Source of the DNA: Diphasiastrum complanatum
Taxonomy: Eukaryota > Streptophyta > Lycopodiopsida > Lycopodiales > Lycopodiaceae
Direction: 5' to 3'
DNA length: 64,000 bases
NCBI GenBank assembly: GCA_029204225.1
Contig: CM055104.1
Coordinates: 19,307,295 to 19,371,294 of the forward strand
Shown: one piece after another, positions 1 to 57,305 of the stretch
How positions within the stretch are numbered: position 1 is the stretch's first letter
How the letters are laid out: every line of letters begins with the position of its first letter
Made by a program: the position numbers and the translations under genes
Notes under the pieces: generated by a model
The model's database searches: none
What the model was told of the DNA's origin: nothing
What the model saw: the letters and a program-made list of their open reading frames with translations, nothing else

Positions 1-439
1 CAAGAAGGTGCAAAATAGGGCTAGCACATGCTTCTTCCTAGTGATGAAGTTGACCACTCGCATGGCTTGAGAAGTGATTGCAAGTTCAGAGAATGGCCGA
101 GGAGGGTAGAGAGCTAAGAGCAACACATTAAGCACAAAAGATGGTAAGCTTGGCAAAGAAAATTCTAACTGGTGGATCCATGGAAGTGCGTAGACGTTGT
201 GCATGAGGAGATCAATGCAATGTGTGCAACACATGGCATCCACACAATGCTAGGTTAGCCCTTCGTCAACTGCAAAAGCGATGTCGCACTCGTAAAAAAA
301 TCGACCAACCTATCTAGTACACTAGGCATGCAGCTCTCTCTGCCACCCAAAATGCTCCAAGGTCTTCTGCGACCTGGGCCTAACCCCTCTCTGCTGTACA
401 TGGGGCTGTCATGGTCTAGCACGCTCTGGAGACGTTTAT
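1..439. other. intronic sequence, nothing recognised
   Basis: No gene, repeat or element is recognised here. By position it belongs to the open-ended ninth intron of the minus-strand protease gene. Confidence 0.4.
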
Positions 440-531
440 ATACGCTCCCATGGTTACCACATACTTGACATGTACTCTTATTGGTCTTATATGCCTTTTG
501 GCATGGAAAAGACATTAATAAAGCTTTCTCC
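440..531 (+). mobile_element. LINE 3'-UTR tail fragment
   Basis: The stretch has the recurrent 3' end of this window's LINE family: an ACTTGACATGTAC stretch, then a stem ATGCC-TTTT-GGCAT (491-504), then GACATTAATAAAGCTTTC. The rest of the element is missing and another LINE end begins within a few bases. Confidence 0.75.
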
Positions 532-537
532 CCCATA

Positions 538-1090
538 TGTGTTGCACTGATGATCCGAGAGATGTTAGACATGCGTATGGCGAGGCTAGACGCTTACACC
601 CTCCCCTTGATACAGCTGAGCATACAGGGGTGTTTATCCCGTCGGAGATAGAGGCAGGAGAGTATTGATTCTGATGGAAAGTTGAGATTCCGGATGCTTC
701 CATACATAGACGGCAGAGACAGTGTAGACGACCAGAGAGACAGCCAGCCCACAGGCCATAGCCTACAGCTTCACGGCAACAGAGACGACACCGATCATCC
801 ATTCAGAGATAGAGATCCGTAGTTCACTCAGTGACAGTGTCACAGCATCGTATACATCATTATTTTACATGCGGAAAGACATCTATTGTACCATGATGAT
901 AGACTCTGCTTGTGCCAGTCACTATTTCCTATTTTTTGTGTTTCTTTTAGGTGGTAGAGCTTTCATGCTCCCACTGTGCATACTTGACATGTACCTGTTT
1001 ATTAGTCCTATGTACCTTAGGGTTTTTCAAGGACATTAATAAAGATCTTTCTTCTTTCTTCTTCTTCTTCTTCTCTCTCTCTCTCTCTCC
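538..1090 (+). mobile_element. 5'-truncated LINE copy with 3' UTR and (TTC)/(CT) tail
   Basis: It is closely related to the 3' end of the LINE at 22502-23375, with the shared run GATGATCCGAGAGATG near the start. It covers the degenerate C-terminal end of ORF2 and the 3' UTR, then ends in TTAATAAAGATCTTTC plus TTC and CT repeats (1060-1090). The coding part is frameshifted. It sits directly behind the tail of another copy, repeating on a small scale the head-to-tail arrangement seen at 22-25 kb. Confidence 0.8.
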
Positions 1091-1129
1091 CTACAAAAAG
1101 CAAGAGCAAACCTTGCAAGGAGACCAAAT

Positions 1130-2217
1130 TGAAGTTAAATTTGATTTTCTTGAAATTGCAATGGGTTTCCATCGGACAAAGGAGTTAGCTTGAGTGAAGT
1201 AGCTAAGGGAAACGACCTCATTCTCTTAGCAGAAACTTGAGAGCATGAATGCTGCAAAATACCTTTGTTTGATGGCTTCCACTCTGAGCCTTTATGGAAT
1301 GAAAGAGGAGATACAAAAAGATGATTTGGTGGAGTGGCTTGTTATATCAAAGATTCTTTGGAAGACTCAATAAAACTTATAAGGATGTAAAAAAAACAAT
1401 CCATATGGATCAAAATTATAAATGCTAAAAAAAATATCTTTCATGGCCTTTGTTATTTTGCACCTCAAAAATCTGTTTTCTACCAAAATATGCAATTGGA
1501 TAGTGCAGATTCTTCTGGAGAAATCAGCCTAGATATGCCAAGTTCAAACAACCGTCTGACATCCTTCTTATTGATAACTTCAAATGGATGCACAAGTGAC
1601 TCACAATGGCGTTCTACAAAGAAGGGGAGAATCCGCTTTGGTTCGTCTAAGGACCTGAAAATTGGTCGAGAGTCAACAGTTGATCACAATAATACCACAC
1701 TCTATGGTAAAAAACTTAAACTTTGAGGTGCTCATGAACTTGTTATTTGCAGTGGACTTGAAAGGTGGCCATTATCAAGTGGTCTCATGTACTTTTCATC
1801 AAAGGACAATAGTGTGGTGGACTATGCTTCAGCCTCTTTTCGACTTTGGGAAATATTGGCTCGATGGAAGTGGGAGACCTTTTGCTAGAATCGGATCACC
1901 ACCCACTAACTTTCTGCATCAATGTATTCTCGAAATGAAAGTAAGACAATGCTGATTTTTTTGCAGAAAATTCAGATTTGTTCTCGAGCAAAGAAACTGT
2001 TTCTAGGTCATTTGAAGAGCAATCTTGAGGATAAATACAATTTTGAAGAAAAAACACTACCATTCCAAGATTTGACACTGACCAACCGATAGGACAACAT
2101 GCGGTGAGATAACTCTACAAAAAAGCAGTGGCAACAGTGGCTTCTCTAAGGCAATTGTCAGCAATATTGGTGTGAAACAAGGTTGTCCTCTGTCTCCTAA
2201 ATTTATTTGGTATAAAT
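1130..2217 (+). pseudogene. degenerate LINE ORF2 (endonuclease to first RT motifs)
   Basis: Several frames together spell LINE endonuclease fragments: an LLAETWE-like stretch, GGVACYIKD, and CYFAPQ. Near 2170-2205 comes the reverse-transcriptase hallmark GVKQGCPLSPKF. Many stops and frameshifts show an old dead copy. The reading is cut at 2217 by a hAT-type insertion and resumes at 3919. Confidence 0.7.
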
Positions 2218-2693
2218 CATAGATGCAGCACGTTCCACTGCATCCACATTCTGGAATCTGGAAAGTTTTAAGATTAAAAAATATATAAAAAACATAAAAA
2301 CCCTGGAAAATTTTAGTATTCTGCCTAAAATTTGTTACCATGTTATAAGCTTTGATGCGAATTTGCCAAATTTTAAGTTGAACTCCAATCGGTTGCCAAT
2401 CAAAGTGTAAAAATGATATGATTCTTCTTTACGATCAGGCACCAAATCAAAGTTTAGAATAGTTTGTAGTAGCTTGTTCACATAGTTACCTACAACAGAG
2501 ATACATTTTGTTGAGAACATTCTTGGAAACGTCTATGCTCAACTGAGAACATGTCACCGAATGTCACATAATGAAAGATAGATTGTCATGGTTTCTTCTT
2601 AAAACAAACTATATTTGCAATAACTACATGTCTCTTTTGTTTTTGATACAAAAATTCCAACAAGATATATTCTAACAAGGCCTTCATAGCAGG

Positions 2694-3386
2694 CTTAGAA
2701 ACCCGTTCCGCCGACCCTTTTGGGCCGGAATGTACTGTACGTTCTGTACAGTACGTTCCGGAACATACTGGATCGGAACGTTTTATTTATTTTTAATTTA
2801 AAAAACAGGTATTAAAACAGAGCGTAGGTTTGTGATCGATGAATTGACCAAGGAAGCCAGAAAGGAAAAGTCAGAAACAGAAGAGAACACACTCAATCCT
2901 TCCTACAATACTGATTTGTATGGATCCTATCTCATGGTGGTAAAACTAGCAGCTCCTCCACACTCAATTCATGCTCTTGCAGAGACGGGTAGCAATCTGG
3001 TGTGGGTGTGATGCAAGCCATTTAATGGAACTGGAAGACCTGTGCCGAATCTTAAAACCTCTCTCTCCTACAAGCCCATTCGTTGTCTATCTTCACAATG
3101 CAGAGCGCTTGGCTGCGATGCCCATTGCAGTAAGACCAGATGCAGATTTCTAAATGGCTACTGCGATGGATCTACTTTGGCAGGAGACTTTTCATCGGAC
3201 ACTCTCACAATGACAGGAACAGATGGAAAGCCTCCAAAGTTCACCAATTTCTACTTCGGATGTGCGCATCAAGCTTCTGTTAAGATTGGAAGAATAGGAG
3301 GCTCGCTTTTTGCTCTAATCATGTGTTTAAAAAATACGTATTTTTTAAAAATTTATTTTGGTTACGTTCCGGAACGGGCAACTAAG
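2694..3386. mobile_element. Pack-hAT: hAT-type element carrying an aspartic-protease fragment
   Basis: A perfect 8-bp duplication ATAGCAGG flanks the element (2686-2693 and 3387-3394). The ends are inverted: CTTAGAAACCCGTTCC at the left and CTTAGTTGCCCGTTCC inward from the right. Both subterminal regions hold copies of the palindrome GTTCCGGAAC beside A/T runs. The middle (2823-3312) is a captured host gene fragment. The structure is that of a non-autonomous element needing a hAT transposase in trans. Confidence 0.8.
2823..3312 (+). pseudogene. captured fragment of a nepenthesin-type (A1) aspartic protease
   Basis: One frame reads GSYLMVVKLAAPP, then AETGSNLVWV, a stop, CKPFNGTGRPVP, LSYKPIRCLSSQC, GYCDGSTLAGDFSSDTLTM and NFYFGCAHQ. 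This follows the plant A1 pattern: GEYLM...GTPP, DTGS.L.W..C, SSSY...C.S..C, YGDGS...G....DTLT, FGCGH. The catalytic Asp of DTGS is Glu here, one stop follows W-V, and the second lobe is absent. It is a fragment carried by the surrounding hAT-type element, not a working gene. Confidence 0.8.
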
Positions 3387-3452
3387 ATAGCAGGTTACTC
3401 CAACAATGCGAATTTCAGGTCAATAGTCTGAACAATTCCGGCAGGTCCGCGT

Positions 3453-3735
3453 CAGACATGAGGGTCCGGGCCGGAATGCCCGCATCCGGACCCGGACGCG
3501 TCCGACCCCCGGACGCGGGGGTCGGACGCGTCCAATTTTTTTTTTTTAATTTATAAAAAAAAAAAAAAAAAAAAACAGATGTGTCCGGGGCACGAACGCA
3601 CGCGTCCGGGGTACGGACGCTATTTTTGTTTTTAATTTTTTTTTTAAAAAAAAATTTAAAAATTTAAAAAAAAAAAAAAACAACCGGACGCGGACTCACC
3701 CCTGGCACGTTCGCGTCGGGGTCCCGCTTCCTTAG
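3453..3735. mobile_element. hAT-type MITE with GGACGCGTCC palindromes
   Basis: The 8-bp flanks GTCCGCGT (3445-3452) and GTCCGTGT (3736-3743) differ at one base. The element starts CAGACATGAGGGTCC and ends CTTAG. It alternates GC-rich blocks built from GGACGCGTCC-like palindromes with long A and T homopolymers (about 3534-3580 and 3625-3680). The left 66 bases recur inverted at 27620-27690. Confidence 0.65.
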
Positions 3736-3918
3736 GTCCGTGTAGTAATGTTTTTCTGGTCTTATTGATATTAGCTCATTCTTTTAACATTTCTCCTAAA
3801 AAACTTTCAAGGAAAATCAAAAAAATTATAGACAAAGTAAAAAAAGCCAAATATATATATTTGTGTTCCTGAAGACCCTAACCCTAATTGCGGAATGCAT
3901 CTCGGAAGTGCAACCGTG

Positions 3919-4760
3919 GTATATACAATGACAAACTTATTGATTGTTTAAATGAAGAGAGTGGAGGGGGAGCAAGAATCTTGCATAAGCTATCAAGTTA
4001 TGGCTTTATGCCGATGATGTTGTCTTTGTGTGCAGTTCCATTCATAGCCTCTAACAACACCACGATGTTTTGAAATAGTTTTGTGAAAATCCTGGTCTAA
4101 TAGTGAACCTTAGTAGAACTAAGCTGATGTTTTTTCAATCAAAGAAGATAGGAGATCTACTATTGCTATATGATGAGGAACATGTGGAAGTATCTAAAGA
4201 ATACAAATACCCTGGGATAGAGATATTGCATAACTTGAAATAAGACTCTTGTGTCAACAAAAGACTGTAGGGTGGCTAGAAATCATTCTATAGAATGGAA
4301 ACTGCTTGCAAAAAATTTTAATTTTGGAGATGGGAGAAAAAGAAAATGATGTATGATACATTAATGACTCTAGTTTTGTTATATGATGTGAAGTATGGCA
4401 GGGTAGCATTCCTCACACCAAGTGGGCTAAAATTGAAAGAATACAACATTTCTTATGCAATTATCTAGTTGTAAACCAAACCACCCCACATCCTATTTTG
4501 TTGGCTGAAACAAATGTCCTTTTGTTGGAAGCTTCGGCAGTTATTAAAACGATAAACTAGATCGAAAGTGTAGAAAAATTCGAAGATGATAGGCTATGTA
4601 AAGTGGCTTTGCATTGTTGCATGCTCTCTAAAAACTGGACGGTGGTTGGACATTATGAAATCATTTGCCTTTTGGAAAATTTACCATAAAGAATGGACTA
4701 ATAAGGAGCTGAAATTGTTTGTACATAAAAAGTCCAATGAGAGGTTCTAGAAGTGTTCTT
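3919..4760 (+). pseudogene. degenerate LINE ORF2, continuation (RT YADDVV region and beyond)
   Basis: After the insertion at 2218-3918 the LINE resumes with DKLIDCLNEESGGGARI. In a shifted frame near 4005-4030 it gives the RT catalytic motif YADDVVFVCSS. Weak ORF2 similarity (GLIVNLSRTKLMFF) continues to about 4250 and fades after that. It is non-functional. Confidence 0.65.
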
Positions 4761-5042
4761 TCATGCAAAAAAATGGAATAGTATGAAGAATGTTTCAATC
4801 CTATAATAGGAGCTCCTGCTCAATTTGTTCTTACATGTGAAAAAGTCTTACGAACAAATTTTCATGAATTACGAAGATGGAACACTCGAAAGTCACCTTG
4901 GGAGGAGTGCACATGCTCTCTTAGCAAGCATGGGAGTATTGAGAAAGAATTTCATCACCTACGGCAGCTTTCAAGCTCTTAGAAAAAAAGTTTTTAGTCT
5001 TTTCGAGGAACCTATAGTGACAAAGATTACTTTTATTTGATA
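4761..5042. other. LINE-flanking remnant, not classified
   Basis: One plus-strand frame (4825-5040) is open, but I recognise no domain in it. It lies between two LINE relics and may be the eroded end of the first. Confidence 0.3.
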
Positions 5043-5221
5043 CAAGGTTACACCCCGATTCGAACCGCCCGATTCGAACCGATTCTTTCCGGTTCGAACC
5101 GGCAGGCCAGGTTCGAATTGGAAAACGGTTCGACTCAAAAAAAAAAATTCAAAACGTTTTTTTTTTTTCTTAACCCTAAATCCGGTTCGAACGGTTCGAA
5201 CCGCGGTTCGATGCAACTATG
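5043..5221. mobile_element. hAT-type MITE with GGTTCGAACC palindromes
   Basis: The element is 179 bp with a perfect 8-bp TSD ATTTGATA (5035-5042 and 5222-5229). The ends are CAAGGTTACA and, inward from the right, CATAGTTGCA. TTCGAA occurs six times, usually inside GGTTCGAACC, on both sides of a central A-run and T-run. Confidence 0.85.
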
Positions 5222-7316
5222 ATTTGATAAAGGTGATTTCTTGATAAGATCAAATCGACATAGTCAAGAGCAAGGCTTGCCGGTGTTCCAAGGTTTCAAA
5301 TGGGATTTAGCATATAAAGAGGAGACAAGTTCTGGCGGAGTGGCATGTCTTTTCAAAGATAGAGTTCCTCAATCAGGATGAGCACGCACAGTTTCTCTGG
5401 TTGAGTATCTCTTTTTTGTGATATGTTACTTCCTGAGATGGCCTCTTTGTTGAGAGTACTAGCCCCCAATATAGTGATTTATCAGTAGATATTATTCAAT
5501 ACTCGGACAGGGGATACAATTTCCTCACGAGTGACTTTAATGCGAGGACCGCTTCCCGCCAAGTGGAGTTTCACTCAGTTGTTGATCAGCTACGCGTTCA
5601 TGCTCTTGATTGTGACAGGTTAGGAGTCACCAGGATTTCTGCCAACATATAGGGTCCTACCACTTCTGGGGATTACTTGTTGTAGCTTGGAGAAGCACAT
5701 GAGCCAGCCATCTATAATCGCCTAGCTTCTTGACCAGATTCTGGAGGCTTCACATGTCACCCTCATAGTGGTGGCCACAACGTCGTCGATTACCTCATGG
5801 GACCATCATCCTCCATCTCTCTTATCTCTGACTTCCGTATATCCCCGACCACTTTATCTGACCATTCTTTCCTCTCTTTCAATCTTGGCACTCTTGTAAA
5901 CCACCAGCCCTCCTCAACTCCTCCTAACATTGATCGTGCTCGGCGATACATTTTTTATTGTGCCTACATACTGCTCTATATTGAGTCTCTCACCTCCTTG
6001 CTTCATCAGTTCCCTCATGCCCATCCTCTGGATGAGCAAGCCACCTTCCTTTTCTCAACTCGCCATATTGCTGACTCTGTCCTTCCCTTTTAAACCATTA
6101 TGTCATGAATCCATCTCATCATGCTCCATTTGTCCCTTGCGGTATGATAGTGAGTGTCATCAGATTCATTTGCAAGTCATCCGTGCCCAATCTCATGCTC
6201 CACATCTCCTGCATTACGCTAGTCACTCCCATCGCAGTCTACTCCAACGTAAAAAGCGTGCTTATAACAAGTTCGAAGGGAGGAAACTTCCTAATCTTCT
6301 CTTTAGCTCCTCTTTGGGTGCCTTTCGTCGTGAGTCCATTCCACGTGCTCCTCCCCCCACGTGCTCCTCCTCCCATCCTGTCAGACTTAAAAACTTGGAC
6401 TGATTATGCCATTACTCTTTATACCATACCCACTGACACTCCCATCTCCATTTCTCCTCGTCCCTCTAGGTTTTCATTTTGTACTTTAATAATAGTACTA
6501 GCGGCCAATAAGATATAAAAATTCCACCGCACTCGTGACATCGAGGATCCTGAATCTGAGCTATTGATTCATGTTGCCGATAGAATTTCTCCCATCTTGG
6601 CCACACTGCTTAACCAAGTCGTTGTTTTGGTTTTCCCCCATCTTGGTGCACCAACATCATCCATCTCGTCCACAAAAGTAGTGATCCCATGAGGCCGGCT
6701 TGATAACTACCGTACTATCATGATTGGTCATGTGATTGCAAAGCTGTATGGCACGATTCTACAGTCAGCTGTGAGTTCTAAGGCAGAATACAGGAGACTT
6801 TATGCTATGGGTCAAGTTGGGTTCAAGGGTCATCTTTCTACCATAGATCACATCCTTACCCTCAAAGATATCTTTGAAGAGGCCAGACATAGATGTGAGA
6901 GGGTCCTTTGCTGCTTCGTGGACTTTCGGAAAGTCTTTGATTATGTTTCACGCTCTTGCTTATTCACAGAATCCGCGACTTGGCTTTTCCATAGACACAG
7001 AGCTTGTGTCATGGCCTTATATGAGACAGACTTGGGTTGTTTCAGAAGTGAGCTGGGTTCGAGCAGATTTTGAGCACCAATGGGGTGAAACAAGGTTGTT
7101 CCCTTTCATCTACTCTTTCGGGCTTTATATTGACGAGCTGCATCAGTGTGGTGGTGCAAGTTACAGACTTGGAGACATTCTGATTGTTGTTTTAGTATAT
7201 GCAAATGATGTGGTTTTGGTTTCACCAACCAAAGAGGGACTTCAGAGACAGTCAGATGGTCTCCATACTTTCTGCACCAACTGAGAGTTAACATTTTGAG
7301 GACCAAGATTATGGTC
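5222..7316 (+). pseudogene. LINE ORF2 relic (endonuclease and reverse transcriptase)
   Basis: Fragments in several frames follow a LINE ORF2: the endonuclease stretch QGLPVFQGFKWD...SSGGVACLFKD near 5270-5370, then the RT segment 6720-7073 with GQVGFKGHLSTIDHILTLKD and CFVDFRKVFDY (finger and palm motifs). At 7100-7284 come GLYIDELHQCGG and LVYANDVVLVS, where the catalytic YADD has become YAND. Stops and frameshifts are frequent. The C-terminal zinc-knuckle part is missing. Confidence 0.8.
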
Positions 7317-7475
7317 TTCAACACTTCCAGTGTCGGGTTCTTAATTGTCTTGGAGACCTTTTTATGCTCCCACACTTTATATATTACGCACTTTGAATGT
7401 ACTTTCTTCATCTTATATGCCTTTTTGGCATTTAAAAGACATTAGTAAAGCTTCCTTTCTTTCAACATTTTTTTT
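7317..7475 (+). mobile_element. 3' UTR of the LINE at 5222-7316
   Basis: The UTR contains the family hairpin ATGCC-TTTTT-GGCAT (7417-7431), followed by AAAAGACATTAGTAAAGCTTCC and a short TTTC/T-rich tail. Confidence 0.8.
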
Positions 7476-7825
7476 TTAGCATGGAGCATATTTTCCCCTG
7501 GTATTTAGCTAGTGGTACGGAATGTTTTTTCCAGGTAATTCACTAGTGAAAGACTCATGTTTCCATAAGTCTTGCAATAATGGATTGCCTTTTTTTTGCC
7601 AAATGCTTGTTGCTACCCATAAAATTGCTTTGAGAAGGTTTTTATTTGAAAAAAATAAAATACACTCACCATTTCTTAACTCAATGTTATACTACAAAAC
7701 AAGTTTCGTTTTGCACATATGGAAAGCACGTTATGCATTATTTGGTACAGAGCGGGCATCCATGGAACAGTAGACCAGATTTGAACAAATGAGAAGCCAA
7801 ACAGCATGCAACGAAGTCGTCTCAC
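7476..7825. other. intron 9 sequence, nothing recognised
   Basis: This is AT-rich intron DNA between the exon 9 donor (7825) and the LINE tail. The next expected exon block is not here. Confidence 0.5.
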
Positions 7826-53857
<46,032 letters not shown>

Positions 53858-54766
53858 GCCACCAATCCCAACTAAACAGCTCCGCATTATTTTGTGAAAT
53901 ATAAAAGAATTTTGGACATGTAAGGACTGAAATTTAATCGATACAGACAGAAGGGTGATTTTAAAAATGCCCTGCCAACCCAAATCGAAAGTACCATAAG
54001 AAACAGATTCTTGAGCAGAGAACAGATGCATACAAGTTTGCAAGTTCAGTCCTGAGGCAAACCATAAAACCAGCAGTCATGCGAAAGTATGTAAAGCTTG
54101 AGTATGGTTTCCTCCATTTTACTTAAAGCTTTTAAATAGCAAGACAACAACAACTACTATTCAATGCTGGATCATTCAGTCCAATAAAAAACTATCTTCA
54201 TTTGCAATAACTCGCCTCCAGAGCTGACACAGCCCAAGGGGTTGTCTACAACCATGTTATGGATCAAACATTTCAAAATCCTGGTAGTTATGTATGCTGT
54301 TTCCAAACATACTTCAAGAACGAAGATCATCGACATCAAACATACGTACAAGATAGACAAGACAATGACAATGGAGAATAGCTTTTGTTTCTTCTTGTTG
54401 GCTGCTGCTGCTGCTGCTCGGTTTTTGTTTTCAGATCACTCGGGCAGAAGAAGGAGTGACGAAGACAGTAAGCGCCTGATGCGACGACGTGCATTCTCAG
54501 ATTTTGCTTGGTTTAGCCCCAAGGAAGGATAAGGATCTCCAACTCTCAAACTCGTTCAAGCACCAACACTTTTACTCCCATCCCCTCCCTGCTTTCTCCC
54601 TCCTCTCCCACATTGCCATAAAGCCCAACCAAAAAGCATACCGATAAATTAAAAAACCATTCCACTTTAAGTTAAATCAATTTCCACATATTTACAAAGT
54701 AAATGGAGCATCCTCATAAAACGCAATTTGCTCATAAAACGCAATTTGCGAGGCAAATTTTTTTAT
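53858..54766 (-). promoter_or_regulatory. probable 5' leader and promoter region of the nardilysin gene
   Basis: No coding gene is recognised here. The stretch 54540-54615 is strongly pyrimidine-rich on the plus strand. A (CTG)n-like run lies at 54400-54418. Candidate 3' splice sites lie at TTTCAG and TTTAG shortly upstream of the ATG at 53857, so a non-coding first exon is possible. No TATA box or start site can be fixed from sequence alone. Confidence 0.35.
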
Positions 54767-54826
54767 GGTAAATTTTTTTTATAGACACCTTCCAGAATTC
54801 GAAAGGTGCCCGTAAAAAAATTTACC
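54713..54826. repeat. short direct repeat followed by a long fold-back
   Basis: CTCATAAAACGCAATTTG occurs twice in a row (54713-54748). Next, 54767-54791 (GGTAAATTTTTT... to CACCTT) is an imperfect inverted copy of 54803-54826, with an 11-base loop. It could be a MITE end or a hairpin RNA; no duplication is seen. Confidence 0.6.
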
Positions 54827-54899
54827 TTTCTTTACGATCACATCCTTGTGGTGCCCTAGTGGAGTAAACCTCCAAAACTCAACACCACCGGGCCCATTG

Positions 54900-56226
54900 C
54901 TAAAGTGTGGTGTCGAGATTGAAACTTTTATGTTCTTAAAGTCCCTTGAGCTTTGAGGCATGCAATTGGTTTTTCTTTTTTCTTTTGCGAAATATAGTTA
55001 GGCGATACAAGCGAAATTGTAAACTCCTCGAAGGGATAAAAATGGAACTAAAATGGACTAGAAGTGGACCATATGCACATTGCGCAAGGAGGCAGTCATA
55101 CAAACCTAACGAGCATCTACAAAATGAAAAGCATAGTGCAAACACGTAGCAACTGATAGATGGGTCACTAAGCCGTCAACAATATACTGATTTCGAGTTG
55201 TCCAAATCATCCAAAGCCTATTGACATGCCAAAAAGCCAAGAGTGAAGGACTCATGTGGTGAGAGTCACCCAAGAAGATGGAGGAAACAGCAAGGGACCC
55301 GGGGGGGGGCTGGTGCCCCTAGCGACTAAACAAGTGCAAAATATGTGACTAGGTCCCTGTGACATGAGAGGAACAAGTGTTCCGCGGATTCCTCCTCCAA
55401 TTGACAACCGGACAAAAACGGTCAATGAGGAAAGGCCACTTAGCAAGCAGCGGCAAAGAGCTAATAAGGATACAATAAGCCAAGTATCAAAGCTTGCCAA
55501 AGGGCACAATACGGGCCGTAAAAAACTTCTTATGCCAGGTACCGACAGGGTCAAACAAGGACCAACTAGAGTTGAGGTAGGGAGGGAGGAGGGATGAGAA
55601 TTGTCGGCGATGGGTCAAGCGATACGCAGGAATCCATAAAGGCCCGCATGAGGGTCCTTGGAGAGACAAATTCCAAGGGAAATGAAGGAGGCCAGGTCAA
55701 GACAATGAGAAGGCAACCAATATTTGACAAGGTGGCCATGGACAAGCTAGTCGGGGGTCAAGAGGCCCTTGCGAGCTCAGTCCATGGTGCTGAGAGAAGA
55801 GAGAAGGCGATCAGAGGGGAAGAGGGCCAAAGTCCATATGGGTTCATCCGATGGAAGGAGGGACGAATGCAAGTGGTGAAATAGAGACCAGTGCTCCTGA
55901 AGGGCGTGCCCCGAGTTTTTGAAAATATGTGGACCTTCGAGAAGGAAAGAGCCTCTGAAGCTAAGCAGCTTAACGAAGGTAGGTTGATGCCACAAAAGAA
56001 GGGGGACTGCAGCAGAGGAGGACATGAATGAAAGGAGAAGACAATGTCAATGTTGAGAAGACAAGAGGAGAGAGGAAAGACACTAAAAAATTAGGGTCTT
56101 TTTTTTTAGAACAGAGTCAAGAATGCCAAGGCCATCATTAACATTAGGGGGCGTGCAAACAGGCTAGGAAAAGAGAGAGCATTTCCCAGCTCAAAGGAAA
56201 TGATGCAAGAGCTTGGCCACGGAAAG
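54900..56226 (-). pseudogene. L1-type LINE relic, ORF2 C-terminal part
   Basis: Minus-strand fragments follow plant L1 ORF2 C-termini: GLGILDSVLKKKTLI near 56150-56090, WHKKFFTARIVPFGKL near 55540-55490, then a zf-RVT-like stretch and FWHVNRLWMIWTTRNQ near 55235-55190. All are frameshifted. This LINE belongs to a different clade from the CT-associated ones. Its RT part lies beyond the copia insertion at 59691-60315. Confidence 0.6.
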
Positions 56227-56715
56227 TGTGAGAAATTCAACTAGTTCAGTCATATTTGCTACATTTCTATTTTGCAATTGAGGCCAATTTCTATATTAGA
56301 CTTAGAGTTTGTATATTGGACGAAAACCAATTGGCAATTTAGGTTTTGGACCTGCTATAAAAGGATGTGAGTCATGGGAGGAGAGGATATTCATTCATGC
56401 TTATACATGGTTCTCTTGGATTCTACCAATTATTGGTGCACTATACTTGTGATATCTTGCAATTCTATGTGTAGAATGATCATTAATTGCTATTTTCAGG
56501 TCCACATTTGTGAAATATAGTAGGGCACTGTAATTGTACGGACTGCAATAGTACTTTGTGTTTTAGTTTATGTTTGATCAAGATCTAGTAGTGTTTGCAT
56601 CCAATCTTAGTGTAGATGCTGATTTTTCTACATTGGCAAGATTGGTGAGTTATTTATTTTTGTAACCAAAGATCAATTGTAGATTTGGATCTTAATGGAT
56701 CTCAAATCCTTCACA
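56227..56715 (+). repeat. 5' LTR of the copia element
   Basis: It starts TGTGAGAAATTC and ends CTTCACA (489 bp). It matches 59238-59690 with many substitutions and indels, so the insertion is old. Confidence 0.85.
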
Positions 56716-57305
56716 TGGTATCAGAGCTTTTGTTTCAGGTTATGAAGAAGGCAATCACATCTATCAATGATTTGGAGAAGATATCAATGCTAGAGCATGC
56801 TAGATTGGATTCCACCAAAATCGAGTTTCTTGCTTATGTAGATTGGATCTTTTGTAGATCAAACCCTATATAGAGTTATAATCTTGATCAATTCCGATTT
56901 CTCGCATTTTATGTTGGATTTAGCCGATTTTTGGATCATTGGAAAAGCCTAAGTGATGGCTAATAGATTGCATATCAAGTTTTTAGCATTTGCATGTAGA
57001 TTTTGAAATAATCGATTTTTTGTGATTTTCTCAAACCAAATTCTAATTGGATCTATAGATAGTAAAGTTGCTAGACTTCATTTGAGTGTGTTTTAATCTT
57101 AGGAAGTGGCGAGAGTCATTAGATTGAGGATAGATCATAGGTTGATCAAAATTTTACTATTTTATGTGTTGATTTGTTTGGTATAAGTACTATAATTGAG
57201 AAGTTTCATATCTTTGTGATTTCCTTTTGAAAACATTTTTTGTTGTTCAAAGGAGTGCTTTGTGCATTGAAACAGGTTGAAAGAGAGGATCAGGTCATTG
57301 CTACA

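Larger units (their letters stand above)
2218..3918. mobile_element. composite hAT-type non-autonomous element
   Basis: The left end reads CATAGATGCA. The right end, read inward on the other strand, is CACGGTTGCA. Flanking 8-mers GTATAAAT (2210-2217) and GTATATAC (3919-3926) differ at two positions and lie exactly where the host LINE frame is broken. The element is 1701 bp and carries two further hAT-type insertions (2694-3386 and 3453-3735). No transposase is seen in it. Confidence 0.55.

Noticed and set aside
2971-3431. A stand-alone aspartic protease gene
   Set aside because: The catalytic Asp is changed, a stop follows, the second lobe is missing, and the fragment sits inside a small transposon.
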